This document shows, piece after piece, positions 24,101 to 34,103 of a DNA stretch of 64,000 nucleotides (the stretch's first letter is position 1; each line of letters starts with the position of its first letter). Source of the DNA: Ciona intestinalis. Lineage: Eukaryota; Chordata; Ascidiacea; Phlebobranchia; Cionidae. The stretch covers positions 26,103 to 90,102 of the forward strand of contig NW_004190363.2 of assembly GCF_000224145.3 (NCBI RefSeq), given 5' to 3'. The translations under genes were made by a program, and so were the position numbers. The notes under the pieces were generated by a model. That model saw nothing but the letters and a program-made list of their open reading frames with translations. It ran no database searches and was not told the origin of the DNA.

Positions 24101-27100
24101 CTTGATTTTCCGGTTTCTTAACTTTTTGTGATTCTTGTAGCAGAAGGTTCAAAGCTGGTGGGTAAATTATTAAAATTATATAGATATATATAAGATTTTT
24201 ATGAATAAATAAGCATTCTTTATTCTCGTGTAACAGGAAAAGATAATCGTTTAACAGGGGCGTTCTGTTACACCTCATGCCGCTTACGAGTTACCACAAA
24301 TGTAACTTTGTGAGTGATTATTTTTCTATGTTGGAAACATGCATACACAAGATTAGAAAGATACCTTTTCTATGCAATCCCTTCTTCCTGTAAAGTTCAA
24401 TCAACTCTCGTTGTTTATTCCATTGTTTTAAAACTCTTTCTGCTTCTTCCACGTGACAATTGTTGTCGGGTAACCTCAACAAAGGGGCTACGAGTGCATC
24501 GTTTGTCTGCAACAATACCCATTGTTTAATCATAGATTTTGGGGTATTGGAATAACAATACAATGAATGTAAGTGTTAAAGAGATCCTCTGGCAATTTTT
24601 TTAAAGGATTAGAATTTTATTTCATAATAATAACAAAAAAATTTAGATAGTATTTAAAATATTAAAAAACAAATTAGATAAAAACTAAAAAAAACACAAT
24701 AAAATCTTTTTACTATACTTTCTCAATTATCTAGTTTAGTTTGAAAAATAATTAAAAATTCCAGCATATCACCTTCAAATAACACTTGAGTAATGTTGTG
24801 TCTATGATTTGTAAAAGTTGTCGTTTCGAACTAATCGTAGAGTTTCCTTCCACCATGGGATAAACAACAGGTAATTGTTGCGTAACAATCGATACGGTTT
24901 CATTTCGTTTCTGAAAGTTAACTTACAAATGTAAAATATATATAAATGTATGTGTTTTAGTTTTGTGCGTGGCAGAGACAATGAGAGTCATTACAACACG
25001 GATGTTCTGTTTCATACACCTCGTGCCAGCTTACGAGTCACCATTACACTGCATGTGCATTTTACCTTTGTAAAAGAATAAATTTTAGGACTTTTTAATT
25101 TTCTTCATATTTCTGATAATTTAGAAATCGACTTTTGCAACTTAGTTGATTTGTTTTTTTACATTTTTCTTATGTTTTTTAACATATAAAGAGTAATGGA
25201 ATACACACCTGTGTTAAATACTCGATAAGAACAAGCAACCCATTATCCAAGACATCCGGTTTCATAGCTGGGACTTCCCCAGGATATTTTAAATTCTTCT
25301 GGTAGCCCGAAGGTAACAGGTTCGGAAATAATCCGATAATTTGTGATGTGTCTAAAATTTATATTGGTTTATTCTATGCTACAACATATTGGTAAAACTA
25401 TTCATATACTTTATATGAAAGATATAAAATAAAATCAATAGCAGAATACTAAGAAAAAAGGTACAGTAATTTAGACCAGTGCTGTGACCGAAGTGTTTCC
25501 ATTTGTTTTAGTTGAGTCGCCTACTAATTAAACAAAGTAATATAATTTTAATGAAATACTGAAAACCAATATACAAGTGAAAGATAAAACAATTGATTTA
25601 AAAATTTTAGCAATGTAACCGACCAATATTAAGGGTTGCGAAAGTCTTTAAAGCTTCGTTGAATTGAAATCGACAAAATTGATCGAAAGCGAGTAATTTC
25701 TGAATGTGACGAATACGATTCTCGTTGTGGCCCTCGGTACAAGATTTCTATAGCGGAGAAAATTTATAGAAAAATTTATCGTTTGGTGTTTAACAGTTTA
25801 TCTATTTGTTACTTTTTTACAATTTTGTAAACCACTCGGCATTCTTACCTTGACTTAAAAGTTATAAATTTATTCAATTAGTGTCATATCGTGTGCCATT
25901 CATAAGTATATGTTAAGTTTCTACTTTCCATATATAGTTATGGTTACCTTTAATACCATTCTAATTCATTCTATAAGGGTGGGGTCCTGTACTGTTTTAT
26001 ATTAACACACTAGAATAAAATAAACATGTTAAACACTGTATTAAAATAATCCAAACATACTCACAGCAAGTTGTAATGCGAGTTCAAATTCTTTATTCGG
26101 CAAAAGTTGTTCAATTTGTGTTTCTACGGGAACTTTACTTAACGACCATATATGGGTTGTTGATGCAATGAACGTCCATTGTCTGCAATTAATATTATTG
26201 TGATGTCAAAAAAATAGACTTAGATAAGCAGCAAAAAACATTAGAAGTGCCAGGAATGTAACTACATTTTACACAATGTCACAACAGATTTTACTAATAA
26301 TTCAAAAACCTTACGCCTATAGTCTAGTGATACCCTGTTTTAACAATAATCTTACAGTGAACAATATATGTCTATGACATCATAATCACCTCCATGATGT
26401 AACCATCCTAGGTTTCTGTAGTTCAATACTTTGGATAAGTCGTTTAGGATGCAGGGTCCGAATCTCAACGTATTTTGGTAAAATACCAAGTACGTATGGT
26501 TCTTCAGATTCTGTTTCAATATGGAGTTTACAAATATGTTCTGCGCTGTGGCACAGTAATTAGTGAACCTGCCTGTAGTATAGGCTATTGGTGCTGGGCC
26601 CAATGTTACTACCTTTGTGGACATATGTGTCCTTGAGCAAGACACTAAATGACTATTACTACAACCCAGTGGTCACTTATAGGTTGTCAGCAAAAAAAGG
26701 CTTACAGATTCGGTGTTATGACTTTACTACATTTATTTACACTTACCAACAGCAAGAGGAACATCGGACCACACGAATGAATTCTTATTAACAACCTCCC
26801 CCTCGCTATTGATAAACACGCTTGTCTCATCCTTCAATAAAATAAGTTGGTCGGATCCTATTTTCCCGATGACTGGTTCCATTGATTTGCCTTCAAATTT
26901 ATAAGGTTTCTATGAGCAAGGCCTGGTAAGTATGCTACTATCTAGACTCAGCTTATAGCTATTTCATATTCTATTCTATAAGCGTGAGGACCTTTTAGGG
27001 ACAAGGGTTTGATGTAGGTTTATTAACCCAACACCCAGGGTGCTACCATCTAGACTCACTGACGCACTTTATAAACACTAAATAACAGAAATTCTATTCT

Positions 27101-28896
27101 GTTCAGGTTTTCAATGTGGTTCACCTGAAACCTGGAATTTAGCTCCATAAACCAATCCCAATCACCCAGTATTTTACCATATAAACATCCACAAACCCCA
27201 TGTATCTCTACTGACACCGTGTGACCACTTACCGGTTGGAAATAATTCTTGTAACAAAGAATTTCCATCAAGTTTCACGAAGTAAAAATCTCGTTTAAAC
27301 CCGAAACAGATTGAATCTTTGCACCACGCCATGGATTTTGGGGGTTCCGGTAATGTGATGTCATTCTATAATAACAATACCCTTTGTTAGAAACAAATAA
27401 ACAATGACATCACAATCTTTGTTATTATTACCTATCAAATAAATATATATTAACGTAACTTATTTATCGTCACATGGCGGGGCAACTTTAGAAGTTATAA
27501 CACGGGTGTTCTGTTTCATACACCTTGTGCCAAAGACAAAAATAGTTAATAAATAAATACTAAGATAAATACATGAAGCTGAATAAAGTCATGATTCTTC
27601 CAGAAATATATTTGTAACTTCCTTTTCACGGCAACACTTAACCTCAACGCATACGCTGCGTCCCCTCGTAATGATACTTTCTCCTGTGGAATAATAAAGT
27701 GTGATGAATATTAATATCTATATGTAAGTTGTTGCTGCCATATTATAACTTTATAAACATTTAATTGCAACATTAAATGATTTATGTTTTGTATAAAATA
27801 TATCTTTCTATATCAAAACATTAGTATTTAAATAAATGCTAAAACAACTGTTTCAGAAAAAAAAGTAACATGACTTGAACGATAAAATCATGTTGTGATC
27901 ATAATGTGATCATGATTTTATCATGTTGTGATCATGAGTTGATCATATTGTGATCATGAGTTGATCATGTTGTGATCATGAGGTGATCATATGAAAACTA
28001 ATGAATATTTACCTCTAAATCTGCAGCGAACATGGAAGCACCTTTAGCTCTCTGCATGCTTGTTATAAGTTGGTATGTATGAATATCATGTACGGATACC
28101 AAACCATCAGATAAACTGATGATGATTTTAAACTCAGGTGACACGTATAGTTGCTGGATTGGTTTTTTCGAAAACGATCGATTCGTTCGCTCTAATAGTG
28201 TTTCTATGTGGGAAGGGGAACCACCGGGTTTCCCTCTTACCTGCATGCAGTGTGCAAAGTATATTTTTTTTAATTAGGAACACTGATATGTTAAACAAAA
28301 AGAAGTTTCTAATATTTCTGTAGCACAGGGCAAGCTGTACAATGTGACATGCTGTGGGACATGAGATTTATGCTAAAGTTGGACCATTACCCCAACATTG
28401 TACATGCACATTCTAATATATGCACATTTTTATAAGGGTAAGGTTCTGCAGCATGCTATGCTCTGAGGCTTGAGATTACGGCAGCGTTAGATGGTGGTGT
28501 AATTTTATAAATAGAAATCATACGTTATAAACAAGTAAATGTCCGGGTTTCGTTCCAACGAGTAGTTTCTTAAAATTTGGAATTTGAGCATTGCTCTCTT
28601 CTTCTTTATCATCGAGACCTGGATGTATGATGTCATAATATCATAAATGACGTCATAATGTTACAGATAATGTAATAAATCATGTTGGTTATTAGTTTTA
28701 AGTTTTGTTTATGAAGTTAGTGAATATCCTATTTGTATTTGTAAAAAAGAATATTTTAAATGCTGCCAATACAATAACACTGCAAACATATCTTGCCAAA
28801 TAAATATTGAATGTTCCACTCACCGTAAAACGCAATACTTTCAATTGCTAAAGGTAATCTCTCCAATATAGGAATTGCTTCATATGCATCATGCAT
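21123..28896 (-). CDS. VPS39: VPS39/Vam6, HOPS tethering complex subunit (21 exons)
   Basis: VPS39 binds Rab7 on late endosomes and lysosomes and, as part of HOPS, tethers membranes for SNARE fusion. Exons: 28896-28824, 28618-28524, 28240-28013, 27683-27573, 27365-27233, 26890-26747, 26510-26390, 26182-26065, 25747-25624, 25351-25209, 24910-24773, 24506-24365, 24154-24071, 23909-23836, 23761-23663, 23435-23318, 22978-22853, 22501-22353, 22115-21978, 21732-21598, 21296-21123. They give 888 residues (human about 880) with every phase agreeing. The N terminus MHDAYEAIPILERLPLAI matches the human start. A CNH/beta-propeller region covers about 1-300. Alpha-solenoid repeats follow, with TNDALVAPLLRL and EYLQHLG. 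The C-terminal zinc-binding motif is CRVCRKKIG...HYFC. Donors of exons 9 (GTCGGT) and 16 (GTTTCT) are weak, and the exon 6 acceptor (TTTGAAG) lacks a good pyrimidine tract, so those edges are inferred from frame. Confidence 0.95.
22600..22800 (+). repeat. SINE copy in VPS39 intron 17
   Basis: Forward body: TTTCTCCAACCCAGTCGTAA, GGGTTGTTTAAATTATCAGG, TGTGGTAACTTGTAAGCGGG, CACGAGATGTATATAAC and GCGAGGATAAACAAGTTACA. A head fragment in reverse lies at 22260-22345. Other VPS39 intron copies lie at 21770-21860, 24210-24320, 24960-25070, 26540-26690 and 27460-27535. Confidence 0.75.
27879..27992. repeat. TGATCA-rich minisatellite in VPS39 intron 3
   Basis: Eight TGATCA palindromes occur in about 110 bp, in units such as TTGTGATCATGAGTTGATCA of about 21 bp. 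The array ends 20 bp from the 3' edge (donor side) of exon 3. It can fold on itself extensively on either strand. Confidence 0.8.
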
Positions 28897-29146
28897 CACG
28901 AAACTTTGTGATATAATGAACACTTATTCTATTACTATATGACGTCAACTATACGTCATAGGGTAATTGAGATATAACTATTTCACAGCTAAGAACTAAG
29001 GTCTGTGCAGATATTCTAAATTTTTGAAATTTTTAGATTTGTTTATCATTTCCTTTTCGGGGGTTTCCCTATAAATCATGACGTCATACCCTAACTATGT
29101 CGGATACAATGTAGTAATGTTAAAATACGATCTGTATTGTATGTTA

Positions 29147-29320
29147 GGTACTGTAGGGTAAGATGGGACACATTTAGCACATAATATTCATCGGTCTATA
29201 GGAGTCGCGATGATACGGTTTTATAATTCCTAAATGTTCTTTGTTTACTACCAGACGAGGCGAGAAAATATAAAATGTAAAGGTGTTCCATTTTACCCCA
29301 CACTACACTCTACTATATTC
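29147..29320. mobile_element. MITE copy upstream of VPS39
   Basis: The left end is CTGTAGGGTAAGATGGGACA and the right end GTTCCATTTTACCCCACACT. The conserved interior is read in the opposite direction to the 511-708 copy (ATAGGAGTCGCGATGATACG, TTCTTTGTTTACTACC). Confidence 0.7.
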
Positions 29321-29384
29321 ACAAAAAGAATATTTTTTACAGTTTTGATTGAATGAATGTAACTGTAACTTAATTGGCAATGCC

Positions 29385-29495
29385 TTTATGATTGCATTCT
29401 ACCTATTGCTACACGGCTACACTGTCACAAATGACGACCGAAAGCAGTTTTGTTGGTTACTTCTGGTTCGTCTCAGTCGACCGTGGAACGAATCA
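29385..29495 (+). repeat. dispersed repeat, copy 1 of a direct pair
   Basis: The block CTACACGG...CACAAATGACGACC, then TTTTGTTGGTTACTTCTGGTT and GTCGACCGTGG, recurs at 32357-32460. The two copies are about 3 kb apart and bracket copy A of the duplicated locus. The identity of the element is unknown. Confidence 0.65.
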
Positions 29496-29700
29496 AAATT
29501 AAAATTTTTTAGCAAACTTGCTTCGGCCAGAGCAACAAAACACACAAATCAACTGCGGTTTTTGTTTTCATTTTAATGCATTCGAATTCAACGAGAATAT
29601 CAGTAATTAATACAGTAGTGCAAAAATTTGTACATCCAAGAATTAATCGCCTTCTGAAAAGTTAAAACAGGATTAAAATACCTTCATAATTTACGTGGCT

Positions 29701-29807
29701 GGCGTTGGTGGAAAGCCACTACGGCACGACAAGCCCCCAGCCAATGGTAGTGGGTTTCTACTTAGGTGAGAAACCCTTGCGGGATGTTACTGTCCACGCA
29801 GGTTAAA
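29701..29807 (-). ncRNA. candidate structured RNA block, copy A
   Basis: This 107-nt block is identical to the reverse complement of 62724-62830. Read on the minus strand it contains CCCGCAAGGG (small hairpin), GGGTTTCT...AGAAACCC (8-bp stem, 9-nt loop) and CCACTAC...GTAGTGG (7-bp stem). GCGTGG near the 5' side can pair with CCAACGC near the 3' side with one bulge, closing a junction. No long ORF crosses it in either copy. It may be an independent RNA or a structured 3' UTR of the upstream unit. I do not recognise an established family. Confidence 0.45.
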
Positions 29808-30002
29808 GAAACCCCATAGACAAAAATGATACAACGAATGCACATACACATGTGCACGACAACAACGACAAAAAGACAAAAATGAAACAACGAGGTGCAA
29901 ATACAAAAAGTGAAACATGCAACACACACAATACCTCAATCATCACCAAAAATGGAACGGTTACAAAAAGTTAATTACGCGGACATAATCATTGAAACAT
30001 CT

Positions 30003-30128
30003 TCAGAGAAAATATGGTTCAAATCCTGAAGGATAATCTTCTGCAGTGTACAAATTATTAAATGTCCGACCACAAAAGTCGAAGCCAATAACATCTCCGC
30101 ATGTCCCAATCAAAAGGTAAGTCGCCAT
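30003..30128 (-). CDS. 41-residue ORF in duplicated locus, copy A
   Basis: Read from the ATG in ACCAACATGGCGAC, it begins MATYLLIGTCGDVIGFDF and ends GFEPYFL before TGA. The frame is open upstream as well, to an ATG at 30191. The homologous sequence in copy B has the same start context, but the frame is shifted after GFDS and stops after 30 codons, although the downstream codons survive in another frame. The product is unidentified and has two Cys and no transmembrane segment. It could be a real micropeptide in copy A or a chance frame in a non-coding transcript. Confidence 0.3.
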   Translation of the reverse strand: MATYLLIGTCGDVIGFDFCGRTFNNLYTAEDYPSGFEPYFL

Positions 30129-30129
30129 G

Positions 30130-30425
30130 TTGGTACCGCGATACTCTCGTCGCATCTCTACACAATATAATATCGTTTGGATGTTAAGCACCGCTTCGAC
30201 CGTTACGGAACTGCGTCAGGTTGTTACGAACCGCATTCACAGTGACCTAAATAACCGAGCGTAGCATCACTGGCGGCGACGTCCACGCAACAACCCAACA
30301 GTAACGTAACTCAATCTAGAACCGTGACGTAACCGCACCAAACGCTGGGCCCTAAAGACCCATCGACGTATAGCGTAATTGCAACGTGGCCAGCGTCACA
30401 ATTAGGCTTTTGTATAAACTAGCAA
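30130..30425 (-). promoter_or_regulatory. CpG- and CRE-half-site-rich segment, copy A
   Basis: On the minus strand the segment repeats GGTTACGTCAC, GAGTTACG, GCGTGGACGTCGCC, GGTTCGTAAC and TTCCGTAACGG. It matches the segment at 62150-62410 closely. GC and CpG content is far above the surrounding AT-rich DNA. The position, just before the 41-codon ORF, suggests a promoter or the GC-rich body of a transcript. Confidence 0.4.
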
Positions 30426-30671
30426 TTAATAGGTTAACGGGGACATTCAATTAATGAAAAATAAGGGGCATTAAAAGTTAAAAGCGTGTATATTATAATG
30501 CGCGTGGATATTACTCAAGTATTTGTGTACCAACATGCCGTTCTTATCAAGTGATTAGGACAATGCAGAATCGCTAAAGGAATCGACCTTTGCAGAAGAA
30601 ACACGTAATGACGTGTACAACAACAAAATCCGATCCAGCAAGATGTTCGTCATAGTTTCATTGCATATATT

Positions 30672-31451
30672 TCAGTGAAATGCAAAATGCACTAAAGTAG
30701 TGACTGACAAAAAGGCTGGCCACATTAGATCCAGCAGCGAAAATGAGACACAAACACAAATCCGGCAACACTGTAAGAGTGCTCCAGCAACCACACCACA
30801 ACAACACACAACTCCTAAGCCTAAGCAAAACCTCAAACCGGGAACTTTATCGTCGTCATTGCCTTTGCTTTTTGTCTGCAATATAAACATAAACTACAGG
30901 TTGGGGTAAGATAGTCCGTGACTTATATATAGGAATATTATGTGTTTAAACCAATGTTTAAACCGATGCCCTGCAGTAAAAATTTTCCAAACGACACACT
31001 TCATCGTCACCGGTTCATTTTATATAGTGATGTACAATTTGTTTTAACTTTCTAACAAAAATTGACTAATTTATGAACTAACTTTGGCAAAATAATACTT
31101 GATAGTAATAGAAAATAATGTACTCTACCTTGTTATCTTTTTTACATCAATAAAATAGATGAATGTCGGGTTATATTATGACGTTACAATTACCTTTATT
31201 CCAGATTCGGCTCTTTCGTCTTGATCCTTAGTGACGTCACATATTAAGTTCTAAAACATAAAAAAGGCCGTTTTAAATTTTTATTTTATAAAGACTGTAA
31301 CGAAACCGAACAACTTACGAATTGATTTCTTCTGTTGCGTCATCACCACTTCGTGACGTCACATCTCTAATGTCATCTAAAAAGAACTGGTGTACGTAAC
31401 AATGCCTATTGTGATTTATACTTTACCAAAACTTTGATCTTCGGGCTTCAT
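30672..31451 (-). CDS. small spliced locus of unknown product, copy A
   Basis: Exon-like pieces with GT-AG borders: 31451-31427 (ATG, then KPEDQSF), 31376-31319 (frame DDIRDVTSRSGDDATEE), 31250-31194 (frame NLICDVTKDQDERAESG) and 30875-30672 (TKSKGNDDDK..., then a Cys/Val-rich tail). The same four pieces, plus one more, occur in copy B (61164-61734). The two middle pieces resemble each other: each carries TGTGACGTCAC and reads DVT. The phases do not give one long protein. Splicing pieces 1 to 2 is in frame, but 2 to 3 reaches TAA at once. It may be a non-coding or decayed duplicate, or my boundaries may be wrong. The product is not identified. Confidence 0.3.
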
Positions 31452-31489
31452 TTCGTGCTAACACAACGAATATACTTAGGGAGTAAAAT

Positions 31490-31840
31490 TAATATACGTA
31501 TAACTAAAGTGCCTTGCGACGACGCAAAGCGCGCATGGGGCCCCATGAAAAAACGTCGCAAAAAGCAAGCGCATAGAAGAAACCGCAATGTGACGTCGCA
31601 AACGTAGGCTCTCGGGTGTCAATCGGACTATGACGTAATAATCGCAAACGGTGGCGAAGCGGTTACGACGCGATATCATACAGACGTATTGTGACGTAAC
31701 AAAGCGATTGTGTACACCGATTGTGACGAAATTAAGAACCGTGGCGAAATTCCGAAATGTAAAATAAAAATACCAATCGCAAGGCACAATACTAAAACTA
31801 TTATAATAGGGTTTACACATACTTATGTAATATAATCATA
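31490..31840 (-). promoter_or_regulatory. TGACGT/CGTCAC-rich promoter-like segment, copy A
   Basis: Reading toward the locus there are repeated TTTCGCCACGG, TTTCGTCACAATCG, TTGTTACGTCACAATACG, TATTACGTCATAG and TTGCGACGTCACATTGCGG. The segment ends with the palindrome TGGGGCCCCA and CATGCGCG just before exon 1. Copy B has the same ending (TGGGGCCCCATGCGCGTCG) and similar CRE half-sites. ATF/CREB-type regulation is an inference. Confidence 0.45.
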
Positions 31841-32963
31841 GATATTAATATTCTATTGGAAGTATATTAAAATATAAAATTATAACTAGGCAACACTAAA
31901 TAATCAAATAAAAACAGTTTATATTTAAGTAATACTAAACAGTAGGAAATAGTACTTAACTTCATCTCTCGTAGAACAAACAAATATAATCCTGCACTGA
32001 GTATATCCAAAGAGTGTAGCTTTGTCGCTGTTTCATCCAAACTGCCCTGTATAGTTGCAACGTGTTGCAAGGACGACGTTTTACATGCCCGGGAAATCAA
32101 CAAAAAGCGGGAGACGTCGGATAATCAATTTTTTTACGTGTTGGATTGAAATTCTCCACGTTTCTCGGTTGGCCCGTCTGTGCTGTTGTACTGTATAATT
32201 GAGCACGTAAGTGGTCAAATAGGAACTTGTTCGTAGAGCAGTACCTAATTACCGCATTTTTTTAAGGCATGCCCACATTCACGAAAACGACTTTTTTAAG
32301 CGACAAGGTTTACTAGTGTAAGTTTATACAGTTCAATACACTGTGTTAAAGTTGTGTTTATGAATTCATTATACCTACCGCTACACGGACACAAATGACG
32401 ACCACCACACGCTTTGTTGGTTACTTCTGGTTTGTTTTAATAGTCGACCGTGGTAGTAAAAGGATTAATAATTAAAATTATGCTAATTATATTACGTGCT
32501 CATTCATTCGAGATGTGCTCTTTTGTTATTTTAAGCTTGCTTTTTTTAATCCAGTCTCTACATGCTATTTTAATCTAGTCTCTCTACATGGATGAGGTCC
32601 TACGGCCAGACACTAAACAGGGAAACTACGCGGTCTTTCAAACATAATCTATAACTCTAGTTGTCAAACTTTTACTAGTTCCGAACTAATTATCTTCTTT
32701 CACCCATAAACCAAACTTTCTCAAAAACTCAATCAAATGTTTGAATGTTAAGACAGTGTATTGGCAGATAACGTGCGAAAATAATTAAAGGAACAATTTT
32801 TTTAAATGTTTCTTTATCACCAAGTAAGCTGAATTAAATACAGAAGCAAAAGTTGACTTTGCAAGCTTATATATATTTGCTGGTTACAACTTAACAAAAC
32901 TATCAAATAAATAACGAACTTTATGTGAATATACTGCAGCAGGTATAATGCGTTTGTGCAACT
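31841..32963. other. spacer between copy A and the glycogen phosphorylase exon
   Basis: AT-rich. It contains the second copy (32357-32460) of the direct repeat seen at 29385. A decayed interspersed repeat with GATGAGGTCCTACGGCC lies at about 32570-32625. No gene is supported. Confidence 0.5.
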
Positions 32964-33152
32964 TTAGAAATCCTTGTAACCTTCCGATGTCTCGGCACGT
33001 TCCAGGGGTTCATGAGGTGCCGGTATCTTAAGATCTGGTTGTGGCTCAACGCCCCATATTTCACGAGCATATTGACTAATGGTACGATCACTAGAAAACT
33101 TTCCAGAAGCCGCAATGTTGGCAAGACACATCTTTGTCCATTACTCTGTGTC
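32964..33152 (-). pseudogene. PYG: last exon of glycogen phosphorylase, with an in-frame stop
   Basis: From TGG at 33140-33138 the minus strand reads [20 protein letters not shown], then [13 protein letters not shown] and a short tail ending EGYKDF-TAA. This is the unmistakable C terminus of animal glycogen phosphorylase (human [20 protein letters not shown]). The family expects a Glu codon before this Trp, but here the codon is TAA (33143-33141). Every possible acceptor upstream (33153, 33148 or 33144) leaves this TAA in frame. No other phosphorylase exon is found on either side of the nearby gap. It is either a truncated pseudogene, a sequencing error or an assembly error. The catalytic and PLP-binding regions lie in missing exons. 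Confidence 0.8.
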
Positions 33153-33345
33153 CTACAACAACAACATAATGTTAAGACATAAATGTAAAAAATGTGCGAG
33201 AAATTAAATCTAACTGGAGAAAATTAGATCTTTCTTGTAAAACTAATTCTCTGTGTCCTACAACAAGAACAAGAACATAATGTTAAGACATAATTGTAAA
33301 AATTGTGACAGAAGTTAGATCTAACTGAAAAAATTAGTTTTTTTC
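33141..33345. repeat. about 100-bp tandem duplication at the phosphorylase exon border
   Basis: The blocks 33145-33236 and 33249-33340 both carry CTCTGTGTCCTACAACAA, then CATAATGTTAAGACATAA, TGTAAAAA, and AATCTAACTGGAGAAAATTAG or its variant. The duplication includes the exon's acceptor, so two acceptor copies stand in tandem. It lies directly before the N gap and may itself be an assembly artefact. Confidence 0.75.
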
Positions 33346-33397
33346 TGGTTAAACTAAACACTACAAAGAAAAAGATGGTTCCAGTGGAAAAACATCT

Positions 33398-33897
33398 NNN
33401 NNNNNNNNNNNNNNNNNNNNNNNNNNNNNNNNNNNNNNNNNNNNNNNNNNNNNNNNNNNNNNNNNNNNNNNNNNNNNNNNNNNNNNNNNNNNNNNNNNNN
33501 NNNNNNNNNNNNNNNNNNNNNNNNNNNNNNNNNNNNNNNNNNNNNNNNNNNNNNNNNNNNNNNNNNNNNNNNNNNNNNNNNNNNNNNNNNNNNNNNNNNN
33601 NNNNNNNNNNNNNNNNNNNNNNNNNNNNNNNNNNNNNNNNNNNNNNNNNNNNNNNNNNNNNNNNNNNNNNNNNNNNNNNNNNNNNNNNNNNNNNNNNNNN
33701 NNNNNNNNNNNNNNNNNNNNNNNNNNNNNNNNNNNNNNNNNNNNNNNNNNNNNNNNNNNNNNNNNNNNNNNNNNNNNNNNNNNNNNNNNNNNNNNNNNNN
33801 NNNNNNNNNNNNNNNNNNNNNNNNNNNNNNNNNNNNNNNNNNNNNNNNNNNNNNNNNNNNNNNNNNNNNNNNNNNNNNNNNNNNNNNNNNNNNNNNN
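33398..33897. other. assembly gap (500 N)
   Basis: Exactly 500 unknown bases, the usual placeholder for a gap of unknown size. It separates the phosphorylase exon and its duplication from a tRNA-Ser array. Repeats on both sides explain why the assembly broke here. Confidence 0.98.
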
Positions 33898-33942
33898 TTC
33901 TGTTGGGCTCTGCCCGCACAGGTTCGAATCCTGTCGGCGACG
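33898..33942 (+). tRNA. tRNA-Ser, 3' half cut by the gap
   Basis: The visible part starts in the anticodon stem, then shows the long variable arm (GGGCTCTGCCCGC), a perfect T arm (ACAGGTTCGAATCCTGT) and the 3' acceptor strand CGGCGAC plus discriminator G. The acceptor strand pairs fully with GTCGTCG seen in the next copy. It is the better-preserved T arm of the array. The anticodon is inside the gap. Confidence 0.85.
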
Positions 33943-34021
33943 TTCTTTTTCTAATTTTTGTAGATGGTAAATGATGATCTTACTCGGAACTGTTACGAAA
34001 TTAATTCTGTGTTAAACCATA

Positions 34022-34103
34022 GTCGTCGTGGCCGAGTGGTTAAGGCGACAGATTAGAAATCTGTTGGGCTCTGCCCGCACGGGTTCGAAACCTGTTGGCT
34101 ACG
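34022..34103 (+). tRNA. tRNA-Ser (anticodon AGA)
   Basis: The full 82-nt type II tRNA has A box GTGGCCGAGTGG, anticodon loop TTAGAAA (AGA), variable arm TGGGCTCTGCCCGCA and T arm with GGTTCGAAACC. Compared with copy 1 the T loop ends in A instead of T, and the 3' acceptor strand is TGGCTAC instead of CGGCGAC, leaving a C-U mismatch at pair 3. It may still work or be starting to decay. Its 5' flank (AACTGTTACGAAATTAATTC) recurs before copy 3, so the repeat unit is about 158 bp. Confidence 0.85.

Larger units (their letters stand above)
28897..29649. other. spacer 5' of VPS39 with MITE and dispersed repeat
   Basis: The VPS39 promoter should lie here. A MITE copy is at about 29147-29320. At 29385-29495 is a block (from TTTATGATTGCATTCTACC) that recurs in the same orientation at 32357-32460. 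No gene is recognised. Confidence 0.5.

Noticed and set aside
30672-30909. Copy A last exon Cys/Val-rich tail as a separate membrane protein
   Set aside because: Only the first ten residues match copy B. The rest reads through repeat-like CAACAACAC sequence and is probably 3' UTR.
31476-31820. 114-codon minus-strand ORF upstream of copy A
   Set aside because: It runs through the CpG/CRE-rich promoter-like segment, is not preserved in copy B, and has no family resemblance.
33224-33974. Two long opposite-strand open frames covering the N gap
   Set aside because: They are open only because the 500 N cannot encode stops. Flanking residues come from repeats and tRNA sequence.
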